Shown piece by piece: positions 56,901 through 64,000 of a stretch of 64,000 nt of DNA; the stretch's first letter is position 1, and every line of letters begins with the position of its first letter. A program made the translations under genes and the position numbers. The notes under the pieces were generated by a model. The model made no database searches and had not been told where the DNA came from. It worked only from the letters and a program-made list of their open reading frames with translations. The DNA comes from Rheinheimera aquimaris (GTDB taxonomy: Bacteria; Pseudomonadota; Gammaproteobacteria; Enterobacterales; Alteromonadaceae), in the NCBI RefSeq assembly GCF_020531985.1, contig NZ_JAJAVQ010000008.1, positions 19,148 to 83,147 on the forward strand, in the 5' to 3' direction.

Positions 56901-57640
56901 TTGACCGAGTTAGCCACTGAAGTACCATGCCCCTGTGCTACGTCATCTATTGGGTTTGGGTCGTCAGCGACAAAATCATAACCACCCACCACGCTGCCTT
57001 GCGGCCAGCTGACTGCGCCAGACTGGTTGGCAAATGCTTCTGCATACGCCTCTTCTGTACCAGCCCCGCCCAGAGCGGCATGGGTATAATCGATACCAGT
57101 ATCCAGAATCGCGACTTTAATGCCTGCGCCTGTCGCTACACCTGACTGTACGAGCGGTGTCGCTTTTATATATTCCTGGCTGGCAGCAACGAGAGGCTTG
57201 CTGTCATAAACAGGTAAAATCTGCTTTACGGCCGGGTTTTTTCTCAGGCTAGCCAATGCTTTATCGCTGGCCTGAACCACAATAGATGCGGCCAAATATT
57301 TGGTTGTTGTCAGCACCTCGGCGTCTTTATCCAGTTGCTGTAACTGTGATGCCACCTGCTGCTGCACCTCGGCGATATTTTGTGACAGCTGCTGCGCCCG
57401 CTGTCTGTCGTATTGGTTGCCGGACAATGCATAGCTGGTTGGCTGCGCATTCAGCTGAACCAGATAGGCAGAAGGCTGTTTTAATTCTTTATCAGCCTGT
57501 TGTAACGTGGCCTTACGCTCACCACCATATACGGTAGTTTTTGCACCCATACGGAACTGATCTATAGTTGCCGCCGATGCAGTACCGGCAACAGCCATAG
57601 TAACCGCCATAGCGACCAGTGATTTATTAATCTGTTTCAA
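53948..57640 (-). CDS. Secreted subtilisin-like (S8) protease with PA domain and GlyGly-CTERM-like tail
   Basis: 1230 aa. Signal peptide about 1-23 (GTASA/AT). I9-type propeptide about 55-150. S8 catalytic triad: Asp180 (ILDTGIDYTH), His238 (GHGTSVANS) and Ser near 560 (GTSFSGP). A PA insertion (about 395-500) lies between His and Ser. Then Fn3/cadherin-like domains, and a terminal SSGSFGWFSLLALPLLLLRR: Ser/Gly motif, hydrophobic helix and basic tail, the pattern of GlyGly-CTERM proteins that are exported by type II secretion and trimmed by rhombosortase. No rhombosortase gene is visible here. Catabolic or surface protease role. Confidence 0.93.
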   Translation of the reverse strand: MKQINKSLVAMAVTMAVAGTASAATIDQFRMGAKTTVYGGERKATLQQADKELKQPSAYLVQLNAQPTSYALSGNQYDRQRAQQLSQNIAEVQQQVASQLQQLDKDAEVLTTTKYLAASIVVQASDKALASLRKNPAVKQILPVYDSKPLVAASQEYIKATPLVQSGVATGAGIKVAILDTGIDYTHAALGGAGTEEAYAEAFANQSGAVSWPQGSVVGGYDFVADDPNPIDDVAQGHGTSVANSVNGIAPDVSFYGYRVCAPAPVNCTGVAQINALEAAMDPNGDGDLSDRVDVINMSLGGDFGSTDTSGGTQLLIQRAVELGVNMVISAGNDGPNPFIVGGPSTTPNALSVGAMTHPTAETAHITANTVAGEAVEMIAAGFNPVTVFSFTSAEHELVYVAENGLACDAFADDIDLTGKTVLIDRGACNFTQKVLNAQAKGAVFVIIANNAANAGPVSAGGSAPGITIPAVGISLEQGARIKALLAEGSAVTYSVKAESFATPGSISDFTSRGPAMDGLLKPEITAPGTAIMVADVGTGTGLAPATGTSFSGPITAGAVSLLRQARPELNAFEAKALLMNTANLNVTAEPKALNANAELAPISAMGAGLVDVQKAVNSPALAWVYDSKFDTKQAALSYGLQTLTEKAQFNKTVSLKNFSDEARTYSLSVQQRFANDSATGALSWELPESVTVGAGQTVQFNVALTVDPAKLHDWQLNNGSDVNEKNDLLTVVEYDGAVLFNDSATGEDIDLHLVYHILPKANADLKIRSDITEEGIQYIVRNDGAVSAQPFAAQLVATSAKDAVPQDLRAATLDVIPVEYCSSGYLLAPSFTLDKPLSHTLQANFAFLLDVDNDENFEYEVMSLLLSRLSDDYPTGYVGSFAVPFGTLSGMAGDAYHVSGQRNVTLTACFEDVGLTAADIGKDISVAYLSFNDGYNLGFASGSIDYDDLIYTSAKLTLSPDVALTDATGEAVTELAPGQSAVLNWNTNSGFVLLSDVGDGIAVADLNAADKAPVVTAGQVFSVDENSADGTIIGKVDAEVDFSSPVSEFVFAGSNSNAVTVASNGDIMVSNSALLNYDAGLTQIQLEVIALDTAGNVSAPEQVIVNVNNLADENPLVSVTLTKAKVDVGAASGTSLGNVAVNVTEAGATVNSLTANNSLFTVVNNQLVLARTPTKSDAKTHSVVITATDSAGMTGTATVSVTVNKPSSGSFGWFSLLALPLLLLRRKRG

Positions 57641-57860
57641 AACGTTCTACTCCATACTTCAACTTAAGAGCGTTTTACTCTCTTTATTATTTTTGCTAGC
57701 GCAATAACTCTATTATCACACCTGTAAATAAATGTAACGCCTTAACGTAAAGTTTTTATATGGAGCTCAGATGAAAATGTAAAGTTAACCAACCAAGTTA
57801 ACAGGGAATGCGATTAACAGACTGCGTAAGATAAAGATGCACACGCAACGCAGTGGCAGG

Positions 57861-59165
57861 CTAACGCTGTGGCAGGTAAACCGTTACAACCAAACCACCA
57901 TAGGCATGGTTGTGTAGCGTGATATCGCCATGGTGCATATCGACAATTTTCTTAATGATCGCAAGACCCAGGCCTGAGCCACCGCTGCCTCGGGCGATAT
58001 CGCCCTGCGTGAAAGGCTCAAACATCGCTTTCATTTGATCTTCCGGGATACCCGGTCCATGGTCGCGGATTTGCAGATAAACCCGCTTACGGTTGCGTTC
58101 AAAGCCGGTGGATATTTCAATGTCGCCGTCACTGTAGCGCAGCGCATTTTCCAGCAGATTATTCAGTAAGCGCTTAATGGCGATACGCCTTAACATAACA
58201 TCCGGCAAATCATCTGCCAGCTCAGTAATAATTCGGCGCTGTTGCAGATGCTCCGCCTGTACCAGCTCCCGCACCAATGTATTCAGGTTTTCTTTCTGGC
58301 CCGGCTCTTCTTTATGATGGCGCAGATAATCAATAAACTGATCGATGATAGCGTTCATGTCATCAATATCATTAATAATGCCTTCACGGATCCAGTTGTC
58401 AGGTTCCTGCATCATTTCGGAAGCCAGCCGGATCCGTGTCAACGGTGTACGCAGGTCATGGGACACACCAGCCATCAGCAACGCCCTATCCTGCTCCAGC
58501 TGCCGGATCCCCCGGGCCATGTAGTTAAATGCTTTGGTCACAGCAATCACTTCAGTAGAGCCTTTGTGCTCGGCCAATGGTGGCGGAAACTCGCCCCGAC
58601 CAACCTGCAACGCGGCTTGCTGTAAACTTTTTAGCGGGCGGTTTAGCTGCCGGGCAAACAGCCAGCCGCCACCGACACTAAGCACGCCTATCATCAACAG
58701 ATAAAACGTCAACGGCGAAAAGTCAGTTTCATCCAGCCCGGTAAGCGGTACTTTTACCCAGTAATGCGGTGCTTGTGGCGGCCTGACCCAAAACGCATAA
58801 GTATCGCCCTGCGCCACCCTGACCTCTGCAGGGCCGCCGAGCTCGCGTGACATAAGATCAGAAAAGTAACCGTAGTAAATGGCTTGCTCTAGCCCCTGAT
58901 GCAGCGCTTGTTGTTCGGTATACACTTCTATACCTGTCGCCTGCTGAAAGCGGGCTGTCAGCTCGGTTGATAACACCGATTGGGTGTGACCGACATCAAT
59001 AAAAACCACCTTAATCTGTTTCGCAATCAGGTGATTGATCTGCTGGGTTGTCGGTTTAATCACATAAAATGCAACCGACAAATAGGATACCAACTGATTA
59101 ATCAGCAACAATAAGCCAATCAGAAAAACTGTCTGACCAAAGGCACTGCGGGGGAGTAAACGCAT
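57861..59165 (-). CDS. envZ: Sensor histidine kinase EnvZ
   Basis: 434 aa. TM1 about 12-34 ([19 protein letters not shown]), periplasmic domain, TM2 about 152-171, HAMP ([20 protein letters not shown]), H-box [14 protein letters not shown] with His236, N-box [12 protein letters not shown]-boxes RDHGPGIPE and [11 protein letters not shown]. It phosphorylates OmpR in response to osmolarity. The ATG directly abuts the ompR stop (TAAATG), so translation is coupled. Confidence 0.96.
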   Translation of the reverse strand: MRLLPRSAFGQTVFLIGLLLLINQLVSYLSVAFYVIKPTTQQINHLIAKQIKVVFIDVGHTQSVLSTELTARFQQATGIEVYTEQQALHQGLEQAIYYGYFSDLMSRELGGPAEVRVAQGDTYAFWVRPPQAPHYWVKVPLTGLDETDFSPLTFYLLMIGVLSVGGGWLFARQLNRPLKSLQQAALQVGRGEFPPPLAEHKGSTEVIAVTKAFNYMARGIRQLEQDRALLMAGVSHDLRTPLTRIRLASEMMQEPDNWIREGIINDIDDMNAIIDQFIDYLRHHKEEPGQKENLNTLVRELVQAEHLQQRRIITELADDLPDVMLRRIAIKRLLNNLLENALRYSDGDIEISTGFERNRKRVYLQIRDHGPGIPEDQMKAMFEPFTQGDIARGSGGSGLGLAIIKKIVDMHHGDITLHNHAYGGLVVTVYLPQR

Positions 59166-59891
59166 TTAGTTCACGCTGCCATCCGGTACAAACACATATC
59201 CCAATCCCCAGACAGTCTGAATATAACGCGGGTTGGCAGCATCATCTTCCAGCATACGGCGCAGCCGCGACACCTGCACATCGATGCTGCGCTCCATCGC
59301 CGAATAATCCCTGCCGCGCGCCTGGTTCATCAGTTTATCGCGCGATAACGGCTCGCGTGGGTGGCTAACCAGTACTTTGAGAACGGCATATTCGCCACTG
59401 GTTAACGGCAACAGCTCATCGCCTTTGCGCATCTCCCGGGTAGCTAAATTAAATTTAAACGGGCCAAACTCAACCACACCTTCGGCCTGGCTCGGTGCGC
59501 CGGGCAGCTCTTTACTCTTGCGACGCATCACCGCACGAATGCGTGCCAGCAGCTCACGGGGATTAAAAGGCTTGGGCAGATAGTCATCTGCCCCCATCTC
59601 AAGGCCAATAATACGGTCAACTTCATCGCCTTTAGCGGTCAGCATAATAATAGGAATTTCGTTCTCCTGCTGGCGCAAACGGCGGCAGATAGACAAGCCA
59701 TCCTCACCGGGCAGCATCAAATCCAGCACCACCAGATGAAAGTTCTCCCGCTCCATCAGCCGCTGCATCTGCTCATAGTTCGCGACGCTACGCACTATAT
59801 ATCCCTGCTCAACAAGGTAGCGCTCCAGCAAAGCTCGCAGACGCATATCATCGTCAACAACCAGGATTTTCGGGGTTTCAGAACTGGCCAT
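59166..59891 (-). CDS. ompR: Two-component response regulator OmpR
   Basis: 241 aa. Receiver domain with phospho-acceptor Asp57 (VVLDLMLPGEDG), acidic pocket VVDDD (11-15), Lys in PKPFNPREL. The C-terminal winged helix carries OmpR signatures (LTSGEYAVLKVLVSHPREPL, SIDVQVSRLRRMLEDDAANP, VWGLGYVFVPDGS). TGGAGA is the ribosome site. The leader can fold TAGTGAAG with CTTCACTA across the start codon. Divergent from greB, as in E. coli, but with a small lipoprotein gene between. Confidence 0.97.
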   Translation of the reverse strand: MASSETPKILVVDDDMRLRALLERYLVEQGYIVRSVANYEQMQRLMERENFHLVVLDLMLPGEDGLSICRRLRQQENEIPIIMLTAKGDEVDRIIGLEMGADDYLPKPFNPRELLARIRAVMRRKSKELPGAPSQAEGVVEFGPFKFNLATREMRKGDELLPLTSGEYAVLKVLVSHPREPLSRDKLMNQARGRDYSAMERSIDVQVSRLRRMLEDDAANPRYIQTVWGLGYVFVPDGSVN

Positions 59892-59927
59892 AGTGAAGTC
59901 TCCACAATATTTGCTTCACTATAAACG

Positions 59928-59960
59928 AAAAAACTGCCAGGGCGAAAAACCTTGGCAGTT
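59928..59960 (-). terminator. Intrinsic terminator of the small lipoprotein gene
   Basis: On the minus strand AACTGCCAAGG pairs with CCTGGCAGTT-type sequence (8 bp plus a G-U extension) and is followed by six T. It lies 25 bases past the stop at 59985 and just upstream of ompR. Confidence 0.75.
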
Positions 59961-59984
59961 CTTTATGTTACAAAGTTTGTCCGG

Positions 59985-60188
59985 CTATTTTTGCTCGTCT
60001 TTAGCAATGCGTTTCATTGGCGGGTTAACCCAGACCACATGGCCGGTGTGGGCGCTGGTGCGGGTCAGGTTGTCAGCTTGCTCTGACAGATCCGGGTCCA
60101 CTACATAAGTATATTTCGAAGGTGCCACTGAACAACCGGCTAACGCCATCACTGTTACCGTTAGAACGCTTAATAATATTGTTTTCAT
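59985..60188 (-). CDS. Small hypothetical lipoprotein
   Basis: 67 aa. Signal with lipobox LAGC (Cys19): MKTILLSVLTVTVMALAGCS. The short mature part (YTYVVDPDLSEQADNLTRTS, HVVWVNPPMKRI) has no known motif. AGGTAAC precedes the ATG. A PhoB-like site lies 71 bases upstream at 60259, and a terminator follows, so it is an independent transcript. I do not recognise the family. Confidence 0.75.
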   Translation of the reverse strand: MKTILLSVLTVTVMALAGCSVAPSKYTYVVDPDLSEQADNLTRTSAHTGHVVWVNPPMKRIAKDEQK

Positions 60189-60258
60189 GCGCTGTTACCT
60201 CTTGCTACGTCGTGAATCAACTATAGCCAAGCGCGTTTTCTCTGGCTAGCATATTTTT

Positions 60259-60276
60259 GTGACATCTAAATGACAG
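60259..60276 (-). promoter_or_regulatory. PhoB-like box upstream of the small lipoprotein gene
   Basis: On the minus strand CTGTCATTTAGATGTCAC matches CTGTCATAWAWCTGTCAY at 15 of 18, with the two TGTCA units 11 bases apart. A TATGCT follows after five A. The -10 spacing is shorter than usual. The remaining 60189-60448 is AT-rich and shows nothing else definite. Confidence 0.45.
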
Positions 60277-60448
60277 GACAGAAATATTTTATAAATAAAA
60301 ATAAGTTATTGTTTTCATTAGCATTAAACAACGTGCATTTGCAAAGAATGGTCTTATGCCGTCAATTTTATGGCAGTCTGATAGCCAGCATTAGCGAAAA
60401 ACTGCTACCATTTGCAGTCGTTTTTAACCAGCAATAACAACTTACTCT

Positions 60449-60919
60449 ATGCGCACAGATCTGATCACCCGCGAAGGCTTTGACGCGCTGCAACAGGAGC
60501 TGAATTACCTGTGGCGTGAAAAACGTCCCGATGTAACGGCCAAAGTGGCCTGGGCTGCCAGCCTGGGCGATCGCAGCGAAAACGCCGATTATCAGTACAA
60601 CAAAAAACTGCTAAGGGAAACAGACCGGCGCATCCGCTTTTTACGTAAAAGGCTGGAGGTTCTGAAGATTGTTGATTACTCCCCTCAGCAAGACGGCAGG
60701 GTATTCTTTGGTGCCTGGGTAGAGATTGAAAATGACGATGGCGAAGTGCTGAACTTTAGAATTGTTGGCCCGGATGAGATATATGGACGCAAAGATTATA
60801 TCTCTATCGACTCACCTATGGCCCGGGCACTGTTAAAAAAGGCTGTTGATGATGACGCTCTGGTGCGCACCCCGACTGGTGATAAACTTTGGTTTATTAA
60901 CGCCATCCGTTACACCTAA
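60449..60919 (+). CDS. greB: Transcription elongation factor GreB
   Basis: 156 aa. N-terminal coiled coil (TREGFDALQQELNYLWREKR) with the acidic tip DRSENADYQYNKK that reaches the RNA polymerase active site to stimulate RNA cleavage, then the FKBP-like domain (RIVGPDEIYGRKDYISIDSP). DYQYNKKLLRETDRRIRFL distinguishes GreB from GreA. Followed 125 bases later by tex, a conserved neighbour. Confidence 0.97.
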   Translation: MRTDLITREGFDALQQELNYLWREKRPDVTAKVAWAASLGDRSENADYQYNKKLLRETDRRIRFLRKRLEVLKIVDYSPQQDGRVFFGAWVEIENDDGEVLNFRIVGPDEIYGRKDYISIDSPMARALLKKAVDDDALVRTPTGDKLWFINAIRYT

Positions 60920-61044
60920 CGGCCACCTCACTGCATGTAAGATTGGATTTTTTGCCTGACAAAGGGGACAATCGGCTTATCTCGTGGTCTTTCATCTGAC
61001 GTCTTTCACCCCTCAGGGTGCGTAAAATCAGGAATGTTTTGTTT

Positions 61045-63351
61045 ATGTCTATTATTGTTAAGCAGATTGCTGCAGAAATTGCTGCCCGTCCGGAGCAGGT
61101 TGCTGCCACTATAACCTTGCTGGAAGAAGGCGCTACAGTACCTTTTATAGCCCGTTACCGTAAAGAGGTCACCGGCGGCCTGGATGACACCCAGCTGCGT
61201 CATCTGGAGCAACGTTTAACCTATCTGCGCGAGCTGGAAGAACGTCGCCAGGTGATTTTAAAAACTATTGATGAACAAGGTAAGTTAACACCAGAACTGA
61301 AGCAGGACATACTGGCAACCGACAACAAAACCCGTTTAGAAGATTTATACCTGCCTTACAAAGCCAAACGCCGCACCAAAGGGCAAATTGCGATTGAAGC
61401 CGGTATTGAACCGCTGGCCAATGCGTTATTACAAAACCCCAAGTTGAACCCGCACACTGAAGCAAGTGCTTATCTGAACGCTGATGCCGGTTTCGCTGAT
61501 GAAAAAGCGGTGCTCGATGGCGCCAAGTACATATTAATGGAGCGCTTTGCTGAAGATGCTAACCTGCTGGCACGGTTGCGCCAGCATCTGGCGCAACATG
61601 CGGTAGTAAAAAGCACCGTTGTTGCAGGCAAAGAGCAGGAAGGCGCCAAATTCCGCGATTATTTCAGCCATACCGAAAGCTGGAAATCAACGCCGTCACA
61701 CCGGGCACTGGCGATGTTGCGCGGTCGCAATGAAGGCGTACTGCAGTTACAACTGGTGCCTGATGCAAACGAGGAAACTGCACACAGCCTGTGTGAGCAA
61801 ATGGTTGCACAACATTTTAATATCAAAGATGAAGGCCGCGCCGCCGACACCTTTTTACGTACCGCAGTGCAATGGACATGGAAAGTAAAGCTGCACCTGA
61901 GCCTGGAAAACGATTTACTTGGCGAACTACGCGAAAAAGCAGAAGAAGAAGCCATCAAAGTATTCGCCCGCAATTTGAAAGACTTGCTGATGGCCGCCCC
62001 GGCCGGTATGCGCACAACACTGGCGCTGGACCCAGGCCTGCGTACCGGTGTGAAAGTAACAGCAATTGATGAGACTGGTAAGCTACTGGCACAAACCACG
62101 ATATTTCCACATGCGCCGCAAAATATGTGGGATAAATCAGTACGCACGCTGGCCGCGTTGTGCCAGCAACACAAGGTTGAACTGATAGCTATCGGTAATG
62201 GCACTGCATCACGCGAAACAGATAAACTGGCCGGCGAAGTGATTAAAGCGTTACCAGAGCAGGCCATCCAGAAAATTATGGTGTCAGAAGCTGGCGCGTC
62301 GGTTTACTCCGCTTCTGAGTTGGCGGCACAGGAATTTCCGGATCTCGACGTGTCACTGCGCGGCGCGGTATCAATTGGCCGCCGTCTGCAAGACCCGCTC
62401 GCAGAGCTGGTGAAAATTGAGCCTAAAGCTATTGGTGTTGGCCAGTACCAACACGATGTAAACCAAAGCCAGCTGACCAAATCACTCGATGGCGTAGTCG
62501 AAGACTGTGTGAACGCGGTAGGGGTGGACTTAAACACAGCCTCAGTGCCGCTGCTGTCCCGCGTAGCCGGCCTGAATAAAACTCTGGCGCAGAATATTGT
62601 ATTTTACCGCGACTCCAACGGACGCTTTAACGAGCGTAAAGAGCTGCTAAAAGTGCCACGATTAGGCCCTAAAGCCTTTGAGCAAGCTGCAGGTTTCCTG
62701 CGGATCAGTAAGGGTAACAACCCGCTGGACGCCTCGGCGGTGCACCCTGAAGCTTATCCATTGGTAGAAAAAATTCTGGCAGCACATCAGAAGTCGGTTG
62801 ATCAGATCATCGGCAACAGCAGCTTCTTAAAAAGCGTTGATGCCAAGGCCTTCGCTGATGAGCATTTTGGTATCCCCACCATTAGCGACATTTTAAAAGA
62901 ACTGGATAAACCCGGCCGCGACCCGCGCCCCGAGTTTAAAACAGCCAGCTTTAAAGATGGCGTAGAAACGCTACAAGATCTGAAACCGGGTATGCAGCTC
63001 GAGGGCGTCGTTACTAACGTAACCAACTTTGGCGCCTTTGTTGATATTGGTGTGCATCAGGATGGTTTAGTACACATTTCTTCGTTAACCGATAAGTTTG
63101 TCAGCGATCCGCATCAGGTTGTAAAAGCCGGCGATGTGGTTAAGGTAAAAGTTCTGGATGTCGAAGTTGCACGCAAACGTATCGCATTGACGATGCGTAT
63201 GGACGAGCAGCCTCAGCCCAAAACAGCAGAGAAAACAGCACCGCGGCAACAAAACAACCGCAGTGCTGCTCCGCGTCAGGCAAAACCGGCCGACAGCAAC
63301 GCCGCTATGGGAAATGCCTTTGCTGAAGCCTTCGCTAAAATGAAAAAGTAG
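61045..63351 (+). CDS. tex: Tex-family RNA-binding transcription accessory protein
   Basis: 768 aa from ATG 61045, which has AGGA about 11 bases upstream and matches the family N-terminus ([20 protein letters not shown]); an earlier GTG at 61018 would add nine residues. Order: Tex N-terminal helical domain, YqgF/RNase H-like fold ([20 protein letters not shown]), helix-hairpin-helix pair ([20 protein letters not shown]), S1 domain about 640-715 ([20 protein letters not shown]), and a disordered basic tail ([14 protein letters not shown]). Homologue of E. coli YhgF; affects gene expression and RNA handling. Confidence 0.96.
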   Translation: MSIIVKQIAAEIAARPEQVAATITLLEEGATVPFIARYRKEVTGGLDDTQLRHLEQRLTYLRELEERRQVILKTIDEQGKLTPELKQDILATDNKTRLEDLYLPYKAKRRTKGQIAIEAGIEPLANALLQNPKLNPHTEASAYLNADAGFADEKAVLDGAKYILMERFAEDANLLARLRQHLAQHAVVKSTVVAGKEQEGAKFRDYFSHTESWKSTPSHRALAMLRGRNEGVLQLQLVPDANEETAHSLCEQMVAQHFNIKDEGRAADTFLRTAVQWTWKVKLHLSLENDLLGELREKAEEEAIKVFARNLKDLLMAAPAGMRTTLALDPGLRTGVKVTAIDETGKLLAQTTIFPHAPQNMWDKSVRTLAALCQQHKVELIAIGNGTASRETDKLAGEVIKALPEQAIQKIMVSEAGASVYSASELAAQEFPDLDVSLRGAVSIGRRLQDPLAELVKIEPKAIGVGQYQHDVNQSQLTKSLDGVVEDCVNAVGVDLNTASVPLLSRVAGLNKTLAQNIVFYRDSNGRFNERKELLKVPRLGPKAFEQAAGFLRISKGNNPLDASAVHPEAYPLVEKILAAHQKSVDQIIGNSSFLKSVDAKAFADEHFGIPTISDILKELDKPGRDPRPEFKTASFKDGVETLQDLKPGMQLEGVVTNVTNFGAFVDIGVHQDGLVHISSLTDKFVSDPHQVVKAGDVVKVKVLDVEVARKRIALTMRMDEQPQPKTAEKTAPRQQNNRSAAPRQAKPADSNAAMGNAFAEAFAKMKK

Positions 63352-63397
63352 CCGCCAGTCAGTTGCAGCCATCTGCCAGCAGGCAGTTGGCTGCCAG

Positions 63398-64000
63398 CTA
63401 CTGCAGCAATGGATGGCTAAGTCGTTGGATATCCGCCCTAGGATGAGTAGACAACTCAAACAGCAGGCGCTGATTTTCTTCATCAAAACTCATCACGCTG
63501 AGTAAATGCAGTAAATCAGGGGGCAAAAGAATAAGATCCTGCAACTGGCCATCGTTGGTATCATAATAGCTGACCAGCAACTGTCCCGGCTTCTGCTGCA
63601 GAAAGTAAATACCATGTTCTGTGATTGTCCATGCCGTGCGGGAGCTGAATATGCTGCCAGGCAGTAGCTGTTTTTCAGAACCATCGGGCAAGAGCTGCCA
63701 CAAACCACGATTGCGGCCTTTGCTGAAATAAAAGCGATCTACTGCCATCATCTGGCCCCATACTCCGCCTTTAAACGTCAGTTGGTTCACATCACTTGAT
63801 TGGGTATCAATACTGAAAAGATTACTGTTGTGTGAAAAAATGACCGCGCTGTCATCATACCACCAGCTAATTTTTCCATGCCAGAGTGCACCGGTTTTAA
63901 GCTGAGTCAGCTGCCCAGTTTTAACGTCCAGCAGCATAAGCTTGTCTTCTTCTTCATTCGGCAGCCGGGCTACAAAGGCAATATAGCGCCCGCTATTAGA
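63398..64000 (-). CDS. Beta-propeller (PD40/TolB-like) protein, 5' end outside the window
   Basis: The frame runs to the window edge without a start: at least 200 residues, and the codons upstream of the internal ATG at 63937 continue the pattern (SNSGRYIAFVARLPNEEEDK then LMLLDVKTGQLTQL). Repeats of the form SGRYIAF...LLDVKTGQ and WWYDDSAVIFSHNSNLFSID are PD40-like propeller blades. This is the usual C-terminal half of CadC-like winged-helix membrane regulators in Alteromonadales, but the DNA-binding half is not in view, so a peptidase or TolB-like protein is also possible. Confidence 0.7.
   Translation of the reverse strand, partial: SNSGRYIAFVARLPNEEEDKLMLLDVKTGQLTQLKTGALWHGKISWWYDDSAVIFSHNSNLFSIDTQSSDVNQLTFKGGVWGQMMAVDRFYFSKGRNRGLWQLLPDGSEKQLLPGSIFSSRTAWTITEHGIYFLQQKPGQLLVSYYDTNDGQLQDLILLPPDLLHLLSVMSFDEENQRLLFELSTHPRADIQRLSHPLLQ

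Noticed and set aside
61659..62267. 202-aa minus-strand frame
   Set aside because: Shadow of tex; Ser/Cys-rich with no recognisable domain.
63360..63400. GCCAGCAGGCAG/GGCTGCCAGC repeats after tex as a terminator
   Set aside because: Only short imperfect stems and no T-run.
1..64000. CRISPR array, prophage, integron or insertion sequence
   Set aside because: No regularly spaced repeats, integrase, transposase or terminal inverted repeats seen.

Overview
The window comes from the chromosome of an aerobic gammaproteobacterium, most like the Rheinheimera / Arsukibacterium / Alishewanella group near Alteromonadales. The basis is gene content and order: a complete gspCDEFGHIJKLMN operon beside cysQ-nudE-yrfG, a polA-spf-engB locus with cytochromes c4 and c5 on either side, and ompR-envZ divergent from greB-tex. 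This is protein-level inference; no 16S gene is present. Nearly all of the window is vertically inherited core genome. I see no insertion sequence, prophage, integron or CRISPR array.

Layout. 0-4.5 kb: the start of a PAS-GAF-GGDEF protein, a Tat-exported GMC oxidoreductase pair, and yheT-yheU. 4.5-11.5 kb: a collagen-like beta-propeller lipoprotein behind four PhoB-type repeats, a chemoreceptor behind a sigma-28 promoter, pckA, cysQ and nudE. 11.6-25 kb: yrfG, the type II secretion operon, and hslR-hslO. 25-30 kb: a cluster of small envelope or stress-type genes around a sigma-54 activator gene, with two good -24/-12 promoters. 30-38.4 kb: sbcD-sbcC, a GGDEF-EAL protein, mscS-DUF481. 38.4-42.6 kb: tRNA-His, DUF1285, an amidohydrolase, DUF2489-yihI and a methyltransferase. 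42.8-48.7 kb: cytochrome c4, engB, two small RNAs, polA and cytochrome c5. 48.9-53.9 kb: a GAF-GAF-GGDEF-EAL protein, rep and ubiK. 54-64 kb: a large secreted subtilase, envZ-ompR, a small lipoprotein, greB-tex and a truncated propeller protein.

Two points stand out. (1) Between engB and polA the minus strand carries Spot 42 (its first 34 bases match E. coli Spot 42 as I remember it). Downstream on the same strand is a second unit with its own TATAAT box, a GNRA-capped 5' hairpin, a second hairpin showing a UUCUCCCC loop (anti-Shine-Dalgarno-like), and an intrinsic terminator. I propose this as an undescribed regulatory RNA paired with Spot 42. (2) A probable sigma-54 regulon lies at 25.1-30.0 kb, with consensus promoters before a DUF1328/lipoprotein pair and before a BON-domain (OsmY-like) gene, around a gene for a sigma-54 activator. 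PhoB-type and FliA-type promoters tie other genes to phosphate starvation and motility.

The T2SS operon and the GlyGly-CTERM-like subtilase probably belong to one secretion route. The block that in E. coli runs nudE-yrfG-hslR-hslO-pckA-envZ-ompR-greB-tex is present here but split and rearranged.
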